Positions 41,031 through 53,913 of a DNA stretch of 64,000 nucleotides are shown here, one piece after another. The DNA is from Callorhinus ursinus (taxonomy: Eukaryota > Chordata > Mammalia > Carnivora > Otariidae): assembly GCF_003265705.1 (NCBI RefSeq), contig NW_020312817.1, positions 54,566,259-54,630,258 on the forward strand, in the 5' to 3' direction. Each line of letters begins with the position of its first letter. The stretch's first letter is position 1. The notes beneath the pieces were generated by a model. That model made no database searches. It was given only the letters and a program-made list of their open reading frames with translations, and was not told the DNA's origin. Made by a program: the position numbers and the translations under genes.

Positions 41031-44000
41031 GTGATTACTCTGATTTCGGGATTCACCCTCCCTTTGGTCACGGTGTGCAATCAAGCTATGCCCATGATGA
41101 TCTACTCATTTTCACATCTCCTCTTTTATGCCCCAATCCTTACCCTTTTCTCTCCACTCCCTCATACAAATGAGAGCACGAGCAGCATCCAGGGCTTGTC
41201 TGACAGAGCATTTAAAAGCACGTATATGGATGCTAAGAAGGGAACCCTAAGCATAAAGGGACAGAATATTCTTTGTGTTAAGACCCAGCAGATGTGGCTT
41301 TTGCTTTAGAATGTGTTTGGATGGTACTGTTTGGCCCTTTATACAACTCTGAATGACTAATTTCTAAGCAATGCATCTGTAGGGTTACAACCAGGACATT
41401 CAACTCTAACTAAATAAAATAAAATGACATCCCCTTAGGGAGATTTGGATGTTGGTGGTCTGAATGGGTTGGGGAAAATGCTTCCAGAACTGGGATTCCT
41501 GAGGAATAATGAATGCATGGTTGGTTAGCGCAGTCTGACAAACACTGCTAAAATCCTGGCAGCAAAAGTCTTGAGCTGAAAGGGTCTGTTTCATTGTGCC
41601 CCAGGGACTGGAGAAAAATAAGTACCAAGTCACCCTTTCCCTCAACTTTCTTCTTTTTTTAGCTCTAGTATATAGCACAGGCTGCTTGCATCTGGCTCAG
41701 GAACTAGGCATTTTGCAACATGTTTTGGAGTGCTTCTCTTTGTGTTCTCTGGAACTGCAGCTGGTTTCCTTGGCTGGAAACAGAGATGGAAAGAGAAGCT
41801 CATATCTAGCTGCCTTCACTCTCCTCCAAACCCCTAACTCTCAGTAAATGAAATCCATGGCGTGATGCCTAATGTGGTTCTTCTGTCCATGCCTGCCAGC
41901 TTCCAATTCTTTCTCAGACTTAAGGTATGTTGAAGTCTGTATTAGTATGGGTTCTCCAGAGGAACAGAAACAATAGGAAATAATAAAGATATATAGAAAG
42001 AGATTTAGAATGAGGTACGGGCTTACATGATTATGGGGAATGAGAAGTCCTGTGATTTGCAGTTGGCAAGCTGGAGGCCCATGAAAGCCTCCAGTCCCAA
42101 CTTGAAGGCCTGAGAGCCAGGAGTGTCATTGTCAGTGGACAGGAGATGGATGTACCAATTCCAGCACTGTGTTGGGATGGAGCCCAACACAGTGCTTGAA
42201 CTCACACCCATGAGATTAAGACCTGAGCTGAGATCAGATGCTTAGCCGACTGACCCACCCAGGTGCCCCTATCATTCCCAATTTTTGAACACTTTGCATT
42301 TCATGTGATCTCAGACCACATCTTTTGAAAAATGTATTTATTTCCATGCCCCTATGGTCCAGTCTACAGGCAGAAAGAACCACACTCTACAGGAGTGAAG
42401 TACTCTACACCTCCAGTCATTGTAACATGGATAAGGGAGGACCCCAGTGGGGATATTTTCAACAAGCCAAGTGTTGTTCACTGTGTTGCAAATAGAATTA
42501 AGGGCCTCTCAATTACTCTTTCTGTAGGAGGAGATTTCATTAATGTCCTATCCAGATGTCATTTCTCCTTTCATTTCATTTCTTTGTCCAGATAATTGGT
42601 GGTTATATACTGTTCCTCTTGCTTGTTTAACCCAGCTTGCTTTACCTATTTTTTCCTTCTTCCCACTAACAAACGTAGCCTTTATCATACAGATGTAATA
42701 TACTGTTTTGAAAAAAATCCCCAGGCTGAATGCTGGGCTTGTGACAAAAGAGTTCTAGCCCAGCCTTCTCTTCCCACCAGCTCCCCATTCCCTACCATCA
42801 TGCTCCTTCCAAAGAAAAGTATCTTTGCAGTTAGAAATCACAGATTTTACACCAATTAGTTATTAAAATTGTCTCTTAAACCTTAAGAGTGGCTTAAAGG
42901 TAGCTGTAATTTCAATTCAAGACTATCTATGATTTATTTCATACCAACTAAGTGTCAGACCGTGCAGGGCATCAACATGAATAATCTTATTTAATCCTTA
43001 CAACTGACCTGCAAGGCAGACAATTGTGTTCGGTTGTTTGGAAACTTTTGTTCTAAATTATTTTGTCCTTAACCTCACTTAAAAAGCAATAATTTAGCTT
43101 TAATTTTGTATAGATAATAGCATATACACAAAATCTAAAGGCAATGGAAATATGGCCAGTCCAAAATGAGATGTATTATAAGTATAAACTACACACTGGA
43201 TCTTGAAGGATTAATATGGAAAAAAAGGAATGGAACATGTCTCATTAATAAGTTTTTATATTGATTGCATGTTAAAATGACAATATTTTGCATATATTGG
43301 GCTAAATAAAATCGATTATTAAAATTAAATTCACCTGTTTTTTTTTTAATGTGACTACCAGAAAAATTTAAATTACATATATGGCTTGTATTGTACTTCT
43401 ATTATATAGCGCAGTGCTGAAATATTCAGGAAGAGGAAACTACTCCTATGAAGACTCAAAGGGAAGACTTAAAGAAAGTGGAGGCAAAGGTGCATGACAT
43501 GTGATATAGAGCAAGCTCTCCGTAAATAACAGGGAGGGGATGAACTGATTTTCTCTATGTTAACATTTAGTTCTTGTTAAGGATGAGGAAGTTGACTTGA
43601 GACTATGGCTTGTCTTCTACCTTCAGTCAGGTACAGGTATTCTCCTTTCACACCCATGGCACTTCCTATTCAGCTCTACCAGAACCCTTCGGCTAGTGCT
43701 CCACCCCACCCCCAATCTGGGCATTGCCTGCCTCCTGCAAAGACTCACATTCCTCAGTCACAATCTTGGGGGATTTAAGACTATTTCATTTTGTTCCCAC
43801 AGTCCTTTTCCTTTTATGAAAACCTGGCCCTTGGACTCTCTGAGCTTATGATTTAGAAAACAAGCATGGATGAATATCTTTTAGGGTAAGGAAATCTAAG
43901 CCTTCCATATATAAATGTTTAGTTGATTTACAATGAGCCTAAAGTTGAAATCAATATAGATGGTGTCTTGGACAGAATTCCTTAGAAGCAGAGCTTGACA

Positions 44001-44334
44001 CGGGGACTTGGGTACACATGATTTATTGAAGGAGTACTCTTCAGAAAAATAAATGATAGATAGATAGATAGATGGATAGGAGGCAGGGAGGCAAGATAGG
44101 GAAGCAGGATAGGGAAGGGGAAATTGCTGAGCATGGACTTCACCTAGGTGAAATCTAACCTTAGCCTGAGCCATAGTGGGTAGACTCTGGAGCTGTGCTG
44201 TCCAAGAGAAGTTACTACAGTGTTGGAAGTGTTCTATGTCATTGGCATTGTCCAGTATAATTACCACTAGCTACATATGACCATTGAGTATACAAAATAT
44301 GGCTAGCATAACTGACAAACTTATTTTTAAATTT
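41031..44334. other. Intergenic, gene-free
   Basis: 41937-42175 is an old repeat related to 30945 onward. 42176-42269 is the head of an old minus CAN-SINE. 42930-43030 is a short MIR piece. About 43970-44260 looks like another old dispersed repeat carrying a short GATA run (44054-44080). The rest is unassigned. Confidence 0.5.
42176..42269 (-). repeat. Truncated old CAN-SINE, minus strand
   Basis: agacctgagctgagatcaga then gactgacccacccaggtgcc: only the 5' half of the element is recognisable. Confidence 0.65.
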
Positions 44335-44347
44335 AATTTAAATTTGA

Positions 44348-44547
44348 CGGGGCACCTGGGTGGCTCAGTTGTTAAGCGTCTGCCTTCGACTTGGGTCATG
44401 ATCCCAGGGTCCTGGGATCGAGCCCCGCATTGGGCTCCCTGCTCCGTGGGAAGCCTGATTCTCCCTCTCCCACTCCTCCTGCTTATGTTCCCTCTCTAGC
44501 TGTGTCTCTCTCTGTCAAATAAATAAATAAATAAAATCTTTTAAAAA
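44348..44547 (+). mobile_element. CAN-SINE, plus strand
   Basis: Head ggggcacctgggtggctcag, tail caaataaataaataaataaa. TSD aatttaaatttga at 44335-44347 and 44548-44560. Confidence 0.92.
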
Positions 44548-45627
44548 AATTTAAATTTGAAGAGTTTTACATGGCTAATGTCTACCATGTCAGACAATAT
44601 AGTTCTGTAGTATAAGCCTCAAGACAGAGCAGGGAGGAGGGGGCTGACCCCTTGTGCTCTCATTGGTTGTGGGCTGCCCCAGCCTTGGTGGGAGGGTCGA
44701 TGGGGCATAATTTCCTAGCCAAGGCTGTCAGCAGTGGACATTCACACAGCTGAGGGGTAGGTGTACTGGCTAAGTAAAAGGGATGAGGCACACCCCAATG
44801 CCTGCTATTCGTTAGTTCTCAACTGGATCATTCTGACATCTTATTTTTATCACTCCTCATGGATTCTCCAAGAACTAAATTGTAGCCATAGAATAACCAA
44901 CACCAAGAACTGGCCATGGCTTCATGCCCCAAACAAACTTCCTAATCCCCAGAGCTGTTGGTTCCTCTCCACCCCATTCTCAAATCTTCCCTGGCAATTC
45001 TACTGGTTTGTTGGTCCCAGGAGGAGAGTCATGATGTTTTGCATAAGTATGCAGAAGGAATTTTTCTGTGGGCTTCTGATTATTAGCTTTTTCAGCCATA
45101 GAGAGGAAATCTATTTGATTTTACAATATCTACTAACCCAACATCTCTAAAAGAGAAGAAAAAACAAAAACAACTTTGCCCTTTTCCACACCGAGGTGTC
45201 ATAGATGTGAGGTTATAAACAAGGAAACCTGAGTTCATGTTTTATTTATACCTATTACACTTGATTTATGGCATTGGAAAACATATTCAGCTTAATTTAT
45301 GCAGGAATTAACTTTGGTAGAGATTAATTTTGGATCTGTGGCCCCTTCCTAAAGTATATCATCTCTTTTCATAACCTTGGCTTGCAGACAGAGATGGTAG
45401 TAAGTGAAAAAAGAAAAAGAGAGAAAGAAAAGGAAAAACAAAACCAAAAAACTTCCAAAGGGAAATACTTTAAGTCTTTAAAATGAGAATAACAAGATGT
45501 TTCAGAATTAGGATGCCTTTAGAGTTCATTGATAGAGCCAGAATTCAGAATTTATATAATGGTTCTTTCTACTGAGTTCAGCCATTCAATAGAAAGTTTT
45601 AGATGAAATACATAATGGAAGGTTTTA

Positions 45628-45821
45628 TTTTTTTTAAAGATTTTATATATTTATTTGACAGAGAGAGACAGCGAGAGAGGGAATACAAGCAGGGCAGTGG
45701 GAGAGGGAGAAGCAGGCTTCCTGCTGAGCAGGGAGCCAGATGCGGGGCTCAATCCTAGGACCCTGGGATCATGACCTGAGCCGAAGGCAGGCACTTAACG
45801 ACTGAGCCACCCAGGCACCCC
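45628..45821 (-). mobile_element. CAN-SINE, minus strand
   Basis: 17-bp TSD cataat(g/a)gaaggtttta at 45611-45627 and 45822-45838, one difference. Confidence 0.92.
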
Positions 45822-45954
45822 CATAATAGAAGGTTTTAGAAGAAAAATAAAAATCGGACCATGGCACATATTAATACTTAATATTAAGAAATTAAGAACT
45901 ATGAAATATTTAATCAGCATTATACTTACGATATCTATATCTTTATAGGTCACC

Positions 45955-45956
<2 letters not shown>

Positions 45957-46002
<46 letters not shown>
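45957..46002. repeat. (GT)n microsatellite
   Basis: 23 GT units, the longest dinucleotide array in the window. Confidence 0.97.
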
Positions 46003-46004
<2 letters not shown>

Positions 46005-46060
46005 AGAGGGAAGGGATGGGAAGGAGAGGGAGATCACTGTGTCAAAAAAAATCAAAGGGA

Positions 46061-46162
46061 GGCCCCTGGCTGGCTCGGTAGAGCACGTGACTCTTGATCT
46101 CAGGGTCATGAATTCAAGCCCCAAGTTGGGTGTAGAGCTTATTTAAAAAAAAAAAAAACCTT
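46061..46162 (+). mobile_element. Short tRNA-Lys-like SINE
   Basis: Lacks the long CT-rich body of the other copies. gctggctcggtagagcacgt (A box) and actcttgatctcaggg with gaattcaagcc (B box) closely track tRNA-Lys, including a CTT anticodon position, then a poly-A. TSD aaaaaaatcaaaggga before and after (46045-46060, 46163-46178). Confidence 0.8.
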
Positions 46163-46325
46163 AAAAAAATCAAAGGGAAGCACAACATATAGCTTTGAGC
46201 TTCTTGACAGTCAAGGGAAAAAGGGAACAATGTGATGCCTAATAAAAGAAAGTATATTAGTTTGCCAAGAGGAACTAATTTTGTTTTTGTTTCAGAATGT
46301 TGTCTATTTAAAAAAACAAAGCTGT

Positions 46326-46520
46326 TGGGGCACCTGGGTGGCGCAGTCCTTAAGCATCTGCCTTCGGCTAAGGTCATGATCCCAGGGTCCTGGGATCGAG
46401 CCCTGCATGGGGCTCCCTGCTCTGTGGGAAGCCTGCTTCTCCCTCTCCCACTCACCCTGCTTGTGTTTCTTCTCTCGCTGTGTCTCTCTCTGTCAAATAA
46501 ATAAATAAAATCTTAAAAAA
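46326..46520 (+). mobile_element. CAN-SINE, plus strand
   Basis: ggggcacctgggtggcgcag head, aaataaataaataaaatctt tail. TSD aaagctgt at 46318-46325 and 46521-46528. Confidence 0.9.
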
Positions 46521-49364
46521 AAAGCTGTCTTTATTAAAAAAAACAACCAAAAACCAAAAAACAAAACAAATAAACAACATAGATTATGTCTTTTTTTCTT
46601 TTCTTAGCTCCCAAACATCTTTATTGCCTATACCTGGCCCATTTCACTCACTGGCACTACCTGCCTGGCCCTGGCTGATACCTGTGATTGTGACCCCTGG
46701 GCCTGAGGATGCCATTCAGAGCTGGTCATACCTGCCTCTTTCTGTTTAAGCCTCAGGTCAGTCAGTGCCACCAGACAGATAGAGGAGGAGACAGAGTGAG
46801 TTGTCCCCTACCCTTCCCAAGGCAGATGACACCCTCTCTCCACAGCTGTATTGTTTTCACAACTCTCTTTTCCTGAGCCCCTGGCACTATCATCACCCCA
46901 GCAGCCAGCCAGCAGCCAGAACTCCAGGCCGCCTCTGGTGATGGGACGGGGTGCCAAAGGAGGGTGTCTGGGGGAGAGGGCACCAAAAAACTCTTCCCTC
47001 ATAGATGGGGTCTTGTCTGTTAATTTGTACTTGAAAAAAGGCAGGGAATTCTACCTGGCTATGTGTTTTATTGGACAAAAGTGGAGAGTATATAATATTA
47101 AGTCATCGTTCTGTAGATTATCTGACCAAGTGAGTGATTCTGGTTTGCTCCTAGACTGTGTCGCTGGCAGTTGCCTGGTTTAGTTCTGAAAGGGAGAACA
47201 AATCTCTCTCCTTCACCAGCACTCCACAAAAAGCAATGCAGGAAGCTTAGTCAAGTGCGCAAATCTCTACTATGAACTTTTCTGCCACATATGGGGGAAT
47301 TACTGGCCCTTGAAAGCTATCACAAACAGGTAAGAAGCAGGGTTATAACATGATTTGACATGGAGTTTTGATGGGTCCCACTCAGAAATGTGGAAAGTGC
47401 AGCTTTAAAGGCACCATTTCAGGAGATTAAGATTTGAAATTGTGTTGCTTTACCTTGCTGTGTTCTTTCCACAGGCTTTTCCTTAGGTCTTGCCCTGGAG
47501 TTCTTTTTTTTCTTCCTTTCTTTCCCTAGTGTACATATGAAGGTTTGTAATGCTTCATGCTTTAAGACTTGAAGAAAACTGAGTAAATTTAATGAGACTG
47601 ATTTCATAGTCACTGGCTCCACATGCATTCGCTTGCTGTGAAGAGAAAAGCATGTGAGGAAAATATATTGCCACTGAAGGAACAGATCTGTCTCCAGTAT
47701 AACCGCTCATTTTTATCCATCCCTTGTGTCTTACCAGAGTAGATTACTAAAGAAGCTAGCCCTGCAGCATGAAGCCCTCTCAGCCACAGCTCTTCAGGGT
47801 GGGCCGCATCTCTAGGCCTCCTCACTCTCCACCCCACACACACCAGCAATAGCTTGGTGAACACCAATTCCCTGGGTCCCTTCTCAATTCCCTGACATTC
47901 CCTGAGCATCTCACAAGGCTTGAGTCCCTGGGCTCTTGGCAGTTGAAACAAAATCTAAAAGAAATGCACTAAGCTCTGCAACCAGTATGCTAAACCCCGC
48001 CACAGCAAGAGGCCAAACCCTTCCGTTTCCAGTCACATGAATGCTGGCGCCACTGGCTCAGATCCCTGGAGAAGTTGAGCCCAAACTTTATGTCCAGAGG
48101 GGAGAGCAGATTTAGTCCTTAGTGCAGAGCCACTTCTATTTCCTGAGAAGAAATGAGGAAGCAATCACTCACATCAGACTTTCTAGAGCAATCCTGTTTT
48201 GAGCTTTCTTATTTTGTGGGCTATAAAAAAAGCTCTTCTGTCCTTATTAGAACACATGCTCGACCTGTGCCTGGGGGTGGGGGTGAAGAGATTGGGGAAA
48301 AGGTAGGTCTAGGAGCTAACAGAAATTGAGGTTGGAGAACTGCTCATATTATTTCTGGGAAGTCCACTGCAATTATTAGGGCATGTGTTATGAGGAAGAG
48401 CTGTGGACCAGGACTACAGTTGAAACTTCCTTACCTGTTTAGCACACTCTCAGTCTTGTCAGTTAAACAAAAATTGGGGCTCTGACAGGTGTGGAGAAGG
48501 AAGAAGAATGGCAGGGTGTGGAGCTGGGAGGACTATGAAGGCCTGAAACCTCTAGCAGCATCAAATAGGTTGTAATGTACAGGTAGAGGCTTTCCAAATG
48601 GCCCTGGGGACCTGGGATAGAGATTGGGAGGGAAAGGGAGACTCAACAAAAGGAAGGTCTGGGACAAACTCTGCCTATTCTATTGTTTTACTTAAACCAG
48701 CCTTAATCCCTGGGGTTGAACTGCATAGTGAACAAAAATCTTACCAGGACTAAATAATCCCCTAAGATATTGATCCCAATGATGTGACACGTTGCCAGGG
48801 CCTTTCATCAGGCCTGGTGTGGTTTTGACAATATGGCCCCAGTCTGTCTTTCTCAGGTCATCTTTTTCCACCCTCCCATCAATCCCTTGCTCTTGTCCTT
48901 CCCCATTCCCAGGCAGACCCTGAAGTTACACAGCTGTGCTGACAGTGTTCTCACTCCCTGGCAGAAGTCTTCTCTTCACTCTCTAAAGAAGTTCATTATC
49001 TGTTCTTCATGTTCCATGTCAAGTTCCTTCTACAATTATTTTCTAGATCCCCATACAAAATTAATCCCATCCTTTGAATTTCCATTTTTATGCTACTCTA
49101 GCATATGTTGGATTATGATGATTTCTTTATTGGTTTTGCTCTGCTGGATCATGTATGCTTTAAGTGGAGGGGTGGGGGAGACCAAAGTTAAGTTTCGTTG
49201 CCTTGTCCTGAATTAAATTAAATGAAAAGTCTGAGATACACAAGTACTGTCTCAGTATTTGGTAGGTGTTAATAAAAGGAGGAAGAGAATAGGGGTAGAG
49301 AAGCTCTATCTCTGTTAACAATGTTGCATGCTGGCATACATACATATTCATATATGTATATGTA

Positions 49365-49382
49365 TGTGTGTGTGTGTGTGTA
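49365..49382. repeat. (TG)n short run
   Basis: Nine TG units after alternating tatatgtatg. Confidence 0.85.
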
Positions 49383-49399
49383 CAGATACCCAAATATAA

Positions 49400-49625
49400 A
49401 TATATAGAAGTACTTACTATGTACCATATACTGTGCTAGGCAATTTTACATGAATGTTTTTATTTAATCCTCATAAAGGGTCTGTTGTAAAGGTGAGGAA
49501 ATAGAAATGATTAAGGATTTAAGTAATTTGCTCAAGATCACATAGCTAGTAATAGGCATAAATTCAAATTCAGATAGTCTGACTCCAGAGCCCAAGATTT
49601 AATCTGTTATTATTAGTTACCTCTC
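49400..49625 (+). repeat. MIR
   Basis: cttactatgtaccatatact, atttaatcctcataaaggg, ttgctcaagatcacatagct, gactccagagcccaa. Confidence 0.75.
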
Positions 49626-49679
49626 TTTATCATACCTGTAATGGACAGCTCTCATTTTCTTGGCTGCCTGCCTCCCACT

Positions 49680-49682
<3 letters not shown>

Positions 49683-49710
<28 letters not shown>

Positions 49711-49716
49711 TTTTTT
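49683..49716 (-). mobile_element. Tail-only SINE retroinsertion, (TTTA)n
   Basis: 34 bp of TTTA units plus a short T run, bounded by a perfect 14-bp direct repeat tgcctcccacttta at 49669-49682 and 49717-49730. The insert equals the complement of a CAN-SINE A-rich tail with no SINE body. Confidence 0.75.
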
Positions 49717-50134
49717 TGCCTCCCACTTTAGAAGCTGAGAAGTCCAGCCATTGTCCCAGCTTCGATTGTAGCTAGAATGTAGGCACCTGACCCAGGCTTG
49801 ACTAAACAGATGCACCTACTAGTGACTTTGAACTGGGAGCTGGTAACATAAAGAGGCAGAGACAGTGAAGAATTCAGAGGCAATGAGGTGGTGGTAGCAG
49901 AAGGAGCACCATTCAAAGTCCACTGTCTGTGGCTGCCTGGTAACCTGCAGCATTCATTGTTTAGTGGTAGGGGCAGTAGTGGTGGTTTCCTCCCTAGATG
50001 GGTAGGGTGGTATGCTCTTGGCTGGGGTCCACTTGCTGCCTTCCTCCCTTGTCTGGTCTTCTTTTCTAGCCTGGTTCCAGTCATGTTGGAAACTCCTTGA
50101 ACTATTTAATAACTCAGCAAAAAAAAAAAAAGTG

Positions 50135-50157
50135 TATATATATATATATATATATAT
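50135..50157. repeat. (TA)n microsatellite
   Basis: Eleven TA units directly after a poly-A run (50119-50131). Confidence 0.9.
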
Positions 50158-51169
50158 TCTTTTCCCCCGCTGCTTAATCAACCAGAGTTAGTTTCTGTTG
50201 TTTGTAGCCAAGACCCCTGTCTGGTATAATATCCAAACCCATTATCTTGAATATAGGTTGACTGCCACATACACCATTCCTATCTGGGAAAAAAAAAACA
50301 AAACAAATATGGATCCAGAATTTCATGAAAGTTCAACTGAGTGGAGGATGAAGGTGGCAGATTGTGTATCATTGGGAAGAATTTCTAGGTCATTTATCTG
50401 ACTACCTATTTATGATTCATATTGCAGTTTGCATGGATAAATATGAGACTTTTTGGTATGTCGCTACTAAACTAGAATCCAGAAATGGATTTTTACCTTC
50501 CAAGTGTAATTTGATTTCCAGGCCTAACTGTGAGCTTTAAACATTTTGTGATGAATTTTGCTTTTGAATAATAATAAGAAAAAATACTAAATATCTTTCT
50601 TGATCGTTATAGGAAAAATGGCTTCCCAAAACTGGAGTACTTACAACACTAAGATCACAGAGGAAGTTGAATTGCTGAATTATTTGATATAATCTAACTC
50701 ATTAGAGTCTTAGTTTCTGAGATGGAAGAGGATATGATAGTTTACATAAAGATTATTGATAAATTCCAAGATGAAATTCACTTTGAAGAGAATGAAATGT
50801 GGTTGGGTGTAACTAATCTCTCTGGCCTAATTCAATGAGGGAGTTGTGTTTGCAGTTTGACAAATGGGTTATAATTACAAGGCATCTTGGAACTTCTGGA
50901 AGAAGCTACTGCTTTGGATGGCCAAGTGGTCTACTGAGATGTCAGATATTAGACAGGAATAAACCTTACAGAGGCCAGGGCTTTGACCTTGGTAAGTCTA
51001 GACATACTAACATAATTATCATCACTCTAATCAGATTATAAGTAAACACACACTCTACAAAGCAAAGAATCTCATGGGGTTATTTGGAAGATGATGAAAA
51101 GCTGCTTTCTATCTCTACTGAGGACACAACAGGAAGAAACGGGGTGGTTTGTAGCATAAGAGACTTTGG

Positions 51170-51365
51170 GAAGATTAATGGTTCTAAACCAGGATTAATT
51201 TGGAGACATTTTTGGTGGAAGGGAGAGGGAGGGTGTTACTGGCATCTAGTAGGTAGAAGCCAGGGATGCTGCTAAACATCCTATAATTTATAGGACAACC
51301 CCCACAACAAAGAATTATCTGGCCCCAAAATGTCTAATAGCGTCAAGCTTGGGAAACCCTGAGTT
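51170..51365. repeat. hAT-Charlie-like DNA transposon fossil
   Basis: gttctaaaccaggattaatt, ggagacatttttggtgg, gggatgctgctaaacatcct, caacaaagaattatctggcc: the reverse-complement order of a common mammalian non-autonomous hAT repeat. Subfamily not assigned. Confidence 0.6.
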
Positions 51366-53711
51366 AGACGTAAGGAAAAAATTTCTGATTCTGAAATTAT
51401 ATAAATAGTGAAATGGGTTTACAGGTCCAGGACTAGTGTGAGGTGAGTGAAGTATTTGCTTTAAGGTGCAAAATTTAAGTGCCAAAAACCTCAATTATCA
51501 AGATAAATAATATAAAAAAACCAAAATCAATGCAAAAAATCCATGATGAGCAATATAACAAAATTTTAAATAAAGACAGGATTCAACAGAGAAGGCATTT
51601 GGGTAGGCGAAGTTGAAATATTATTTATCTTGATTCCTAAGGCTTTGGAACCCCCTCCCCTGGCCCCCTTTAAGTTTGTGCCTGAAGGCAAGTGCCTCAT
51701 TCCCCTCCTCCTAGTCCTAGCCTGTTGGATTATTAAGGGTATGCAATTGTTTTAGCTAAAGGGTGATTTGATTTGATTATTACTAAAATGGGTTAGTCAG
51801 GTCTGGGATTAAAGGTAAATGGGAAGGTCTTTCCAGCTCTAGAATTTTAGATCTTAGTGACTACATTAAGTAAGGAAGCAATCCCTGTATTAAGCCCCAT
51901 AGAATTTCCCTAACATGGGTTTTTAATTTCTCTGACTTATAGTCTGGCCTTGATTAGCCAAGATCACCTTCATTATGAATGGTAATATATGAATGGGATC
52001 CCAAAGAAATACGTGGCATTAATTGTGGTCTTAAGAAATACTGTTCTGTTGTAACTCACCCTTCCTGGAAAATAACCCTTGTATGATTTTTCCATTTTAC
52101 TTAGCAAGTAAACTATTCTTGTTCCTTATCCTCTCCTCTCCCCAATCCCACTTCACCTCAAAACCAGCTAAGTATTCTTTTCTGGGCTCCACTGATACTG
52201 ACATTCTATATCATTTGCCCCTTTTGTCTCCCAAAATGCCTTAGATGGAATTTTTTTTTTTGGTGAGAGAGAAGATTTTAAATATTTCTTCTTCTAATTG
52301 GCTGGGAAACTTGTCTATATCTAATTACTAAGTTTATGTATGTGGGATATAGAGTACTTACAACATAACGCTGACCCCCTCAGAAATGCCAGATGAAAGA
52401 TTCAAAGACAATTTATTGTCCTGGGCAGGGCAAGATAGACAGTTATAAAAAATTACAGTAATATTACTAATTAGGAGATATGTGGTCTTGGATCCATATC
52501 AGAACAAACACCCTAACCATTATAGATTGCTTTCCATTAATTTCCCTGGTTTCGGTCTATGTGCAACTAGCCTGTTAGAGTACCTGCATTCAGCAAATGT
52601 ACTCGTGCATAAAGTAACTGGATATGGGACCTACCACTTCCCCACATCCTGTCACTTAATCTGACATATGTACAATTCCTTTTGATCTATGCTAACCATC
52701 TTTATCTCAATGCAGATCTCAGCTTCCTATCTGTTATTTTTAAAAAAATGCTTTAATCAGAGGGTAGTGACAAGTTGGGTTGAATTACAGGGTTTGGGTT
52801 TAGGATTTTTTTTTTCATTCTGTTAAAAACAAAACAACTTCAAACTTGGGCTCCTTCTTCCTAACCATTTAGTCATAGCTATTGTGATTAGCTATTTTGA
52901 GTTTATTTCTTGAACAAAGAACAAAAAGAAAGAAGAGAAAAAGGAACTAAGGAACTAAGTGGTAGGGGGGTAGATGAAGAATGATTCTAATTCATTTGAA
53001 TTGCCAAATCTAGACATATCCAAATGGTTTCTTCTCTTTTTTTCCCTTTTCCATTCCTTTTCTTTTTCATTTTTGGTTCAGAGGTGAACAGAAGTTCATG
53101 TGTGTCTGTCCGCTGCTTTAATTGTCTAGGATTTGGGACTCAGCTGCGTGAGATGTGAGCTTTGCAGAAAATCCACCAGGAGAGGGCAGTATGGAGAACT
53201 GAGTGGAATGGGTGTTGCCCTGGGGAAGAAGTCGCTTTACTATTAAACATTTTGGCTAATGACAGGTCATAGGATCTAAATTGTATGTGGCAAGGTTTTC
53301 CAATTCACAAAATGGTGATGACAATGCTTAAAGTTTCCTTTATAATAAACTGTATACATGAATATTAAGTTTGTGGACTACCTATTATTCTGTTGCAGAA
53401 AGAAAAACCCCAAACCAACCAACAAACAAAAAAGCTATGTCCCCTAGAAAATCTTAGTTAGACCTTTGGAAAGAAAATCAAATGAGACAAATGAGGTATT
53501 TGTTCTCTTTTTTAACTATAGAATGCCTTTTCTCTAAACAAATGTTACTCCACCTATTTTATAATCATATCCTGGCCAGTTGTGCAGTTAATTTTCTTCT
53601 CAAGATTATATATATTTTTTACAACAGACTTCCAAGTCCAAATAAAAGAAAACAGCTTTTTAAAAAAGTATATTGAAATGTAGCATGATATTCAATTAAA
53701 GAGGTTATTTA

Positions 53712-53898
53712 TTTATTTTTTAAAAAAGATTTTATTTATTCGAGAGAGAGAGCACAAGCAGTGGGGAGAGGCAGAAGGAAAGGGAGAAGCAGACTCCCCA
53801 CTGAGCTGGAAGCCCAACATGGGACTCCATCCCAGGATGCAGAGATCAAGACCTGAGCCGAAGGCAGACGCTTAACCATCTGAGCCACCCAGGTGCCC
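53712..53898 (-). mobile_element. CAN-SINE, minus strand
   Basis: TSD taaagaggttattta (53697-53711) against taaaggagttattta (53899-53913). Ends gagccacccaggtgccc. Confidence 0.9.
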
Positions 53899-53913
53899 TA
53901 AAGGAGTTATTTA

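Larger units (their letters stand above)
46529..53696. other. Intergenic, gene-free
   Basis: Largest SINE-poor stretch. Apart from one MIR, one hAT-like fossil, short tandem repeats and the TTTA insert listed separately, I recognise nothing. Open frames of up to 127 codons (for example 48833-49216 plus) have no start context, family match or splice support that I can see. Confidence 0.5.

Noticed and set aside
44761..45150. 129-codon open frame, plus strand
   Set aside because: No family resemblance, GTG-type start, isolated; within chance expectation for this length of sequence.
46061..46162. Functional tRNA-Lys gene
   Set aside because: Has a poly-A tail and TSDs, a degraded acceptor region and SINE context; it is a retrotransposed SINE.
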